From positions 1 through 64,000 of the forward strand of contig CAZBNB010000005.1 in NCBI GenBank assembly GCA_964493245.1: a stretch of DNA of 64,000 bases, in the 5' to 3' direction. The position numbers and the translations under genes are program-made. Origin of the DNA: CAZBNB01 sp964493245 (GTDB lineage: Bacteria > Pseudomonadota > Gammaproteobacteria > Legionellales > Legionellaceae). This document shows positions 62,516 to 64,000 of this stretch, one piece after another. The notes beneath the pieces are model-generated. The model saw only the letters and a program-made list of their open reading frames with translations. It ran no database searches and was not told where the DNA came from. How positions within the stretch are numbered: position 1 is the first letter of the stretch; every line of letters starts with the position of its first letter.

Positions 62516-63586
62516 TCACATAATCGCTTCATTCAATAGCTTTATAATGGTTTGTGTGGCCGAGGCTAAATTGAGTGCAGACATTTTTTGTATACGTACC
62601 GCCTCAGTTTCTTTTAAAGCGTGCAGTGCAGCTAATAATGAATTAGGCTCTAATGCCTCTTCTTGTATCACCACGCTGATACCTTGCTTTTCAAAATAAG
62701 CCGCATTGTGTAATTGATCGCCCCGACTAGCCTGAAGTGACAACGGCACCAGAATATGTGGTTTTTTTAATGCTAACAATTCACACAGAGAATTCGCACC
62801 CGCGCGTGATAAAACCACATCGCTTGCTGCCAATAAATCAGCCAAATCATCATGTGCGTACGCCTGTTGATAATAATCAGGTGTATTTGACAACGTGACA
62901 TCTACTTTTTCTTTACCACACAGATGGATAATTTGATAATGAGGCGTGAGCATCGGCAACGCACGGCGCACACACTGATTCAATGCGACTGAACCTTGGC
63001 CACCACCGATGACTAATAAACATGGCTTTTTATCTGTAAAACCACATTGTTTTAATCCCTTTGATTTATTACCCGCAAACAGCGCCGCACGAATGGGCGT
63101 CCCTGTTACCACGACTTTGGCTGAAGATCGAAGACGCTGCTTGGTATTTTCAAACGTTAAACAAATGGTTTTTGCAAAAGGAAAACTTAAACGATTGGCA
63201 AGACCAGGTGTCATATCAGATTCATGGATTAACACAGGGATACGATTCAAAAATGCGCCTATGACGACGGGTAATGCCACAAACCCACCTTTAGAAAACA
63301 CCACATCTGCTTTTAATCGATGCAAATAATAAATCGACTGCACTATCCCGATTAAAATATTGAACGGATCAACAAAATGACGCCAACTAAAATAACGCCT
63401 TAATTTCCCCGAGCGAATCGCATAATAAGGAATATGCACATTGGTTATTAATTCTTTTTCAACGCCGGCCTGAGAGCCAATATAGTCAATCTCCCACCCA
63501 GCTGCTTGTAGGCTGGAAATCAAAGCCAAATTGGGTGTCACATGTCCTGAAGTACCACCGCCTGTTAATACAATACGCTTACTCAT
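62516..63586 (-). CDS. murG: UDP-GlcNAc transferase MurG (lipid II synthesis)
   Basis: 356 residues, GT-B fold at the inner membrane. Adds GlcNAc to lipid I. GGGTSGHVTPNLALI at the N-terminus, VFSKGGFVALPVVIG, LLVIGGGQGSVALN and VLSRAGANSLCELLAL are conserved. No mur/ftsW neighbours are visible; nadC follows upstream on the same strand. Confidence 0.96.
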   Translation of the reverse strand: MSKRIVLTGGGTSGHVTPNLALISSLQAAGWEIDYIGSQAGVEKELITNVHIPYYAIRSGKLRRYFSWRHFVDPFNILIGIVQSIYYLHRLKADVVFSKGGFVALPVVIGAFLNRIPVLIHESDMTPGLANRLSFPFAKTICLTFENTKQRLRSSAKVVVTGTPIRAALFAGNKSKGLKQCGFTDKKPCLLVIGGGQGSVALNQCVRRALPMLTPHYQIIHLCGKEKVDVTLSNTPDYYQQAYAHDDLADLLAASDVVLSRAGANSLCELLALKKPHILVPLSLQASRGDQLHNAAYFEKQGISVVIQEEALEPNSLLAALHALKETEAVRIQKMSALNLASATQTIIKLLNEAIM

Positions 63587-63621
63587 ATCATACTCCTTAA
63601 AATCCGCAGAGAATAAAAGGC

Positions 63622-64000
63622 TTATATCGTCTCGGTAATACGTAGACTCAAATCAATAGCTCGTATCGATTTAGTAAGGGAGCCAACTGAAATGAAATCC
63701 ACACCCGTCTCAGCAATCCCCTTTATCGTGTCTTGATTTATATTACCAGAAACTTCCAACGGACACGCATACGGTTTCGCTAATAATACCGCTTCTTGAA
63801 TAGAAGCAAGATCAAAATTATCCAACATGATGCGATCTGGTTTCGCATCCAGCGCCTCTTTCAGTTGATCTAAAGTCTCTACTTCGATTTCCACAAATAA
63901 ATGTTGTTTCGATTTTCTAGCATGCTGAATCGCTGCACGTATCGAACCACTCGCCTTAATGTGATTTTCTTTAATCAAAAATGCATCATATAAACCCATA
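63622..64000 (-). CDS. nadC: Nicotinate-nucleotide pyrophosphorylase, 3' part
   Basis: C-terminal ~126 residues of quinolinate phosphoribosyltransferase (NAD synthesis): GLYDAFLIKENHI, EIEVETLDQLKEAL, IMLDNFDLASI, LEVSGNINQDTI, TGVDFISVGSLTKS. The 5' part is outside the window, so the Met at 63999 is probably internal. Confidence 0.95.
   Translation of the reverse strand, partial: MGLYDAFLIKENHIKASGSIRAAIQHARKSKQHLFVEIEVETLDQLKEALDAKPDRIMLDNFDLASIQEAVLLAKPYACPLEVSGNINQDTIKGIAETGVDFISVGSLTKSIRAIDLSLRITETI

Overview
The window looks like a chromosomal scaffold from a low-GC, Gram-negative gammaproteobacterium, most likely a Legionella/Coxiella-type (Legionellales) host-associated bacterium. 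This is inferred from gene content and order: icd next to clpS-clpA and mreBCD, a type II secretion gspD-gspE pair, the ycaR-kdsB and dinG-tsaB arrangements, LPS genes (kdsB, a WaaE/KdtX-like glycosyltransferase), a eukaryotic-type Ser/Thr kinase, and several large proteins of unknown function with coiled coils or membrane hairpins. It is draft sequence: exactly 100 N bases (40229-40328) interrupt a tandem-repeat gene.

Layout. 0.2-12.3 kb is mostly core: an unknown membrane protein, tyrS divergent from an M23 envelope peptidase, a PQ-loop protein, spmAB, a DUF1460 protein, a YqhA/OmpA-lipoprotein pair, an S49 peptidase, and clpB behind a near-consensus sigma-32 promoter. 12.4-14.3 kb is accessory: an AT-rich unknown gene and a tyrosine-integrase remnant between ~30-bp inverted repeats, followed by a 228-bp giant palindrome. 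14.3-18.2 kb is a tightly packed core block (fdxA-dinG-tsaB-ycaR-kdsB). 18.4-29 kb is largely accessory: an unknown MFS-like protein, nudC, an orphan MbcA-type antitoxin and XRE regulator, a GNAT-MFS-CoA transferase cassette, a DUF5681 phage-type fragment, a 2-hydroxyacid dehydrogenase, and a small island carrying an Abi/HEPN protein at a tRNA-Leu gene with a duplicated attachment site. 29.6-37 kb is core (pgsA, HAD phosphatase, rluC, malic enzyme, RNase E). 37.2-41.4 kb carries two consecutive large repeat-rich proteins with similar two-helix C-terminal membrane hairpins. 41.7-42.9 kb has tRNA-Met and a decayed hipBA module. 43-64 kb is core: gspDE, adk-trx, a pilin, era-recO, a NIF3-like protein, a ThrE exporter, a lytic transglycosylase, waaE-like-clpA-clpS, icd, mreBCD, a ComEA-like protein, the Ser/Thr kinase, murG and the 3' part of nadC.

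Functionally the core genes cover envelope growth (MreBCD, MurG, MepM-like, SLT, KdsB), proteostasis (ClpB, ClpAS, SppA), RNA and DNA maintenance (RNase E, RluC, TsaB, DinG, RecO, Era) and secretion (GspDE). The intergenic space is crowded with palindromic, MITE-like repeats. The most unusual is a pair of ~229-bp palindromes 42 kb apart whose arms differ between copies but stay complementary within each copy. The best candidates for undescribed biology are this element, the two repeat/coiled-coil membrane proteins, the AT-rich IR-bounded gene, and the Abi island.
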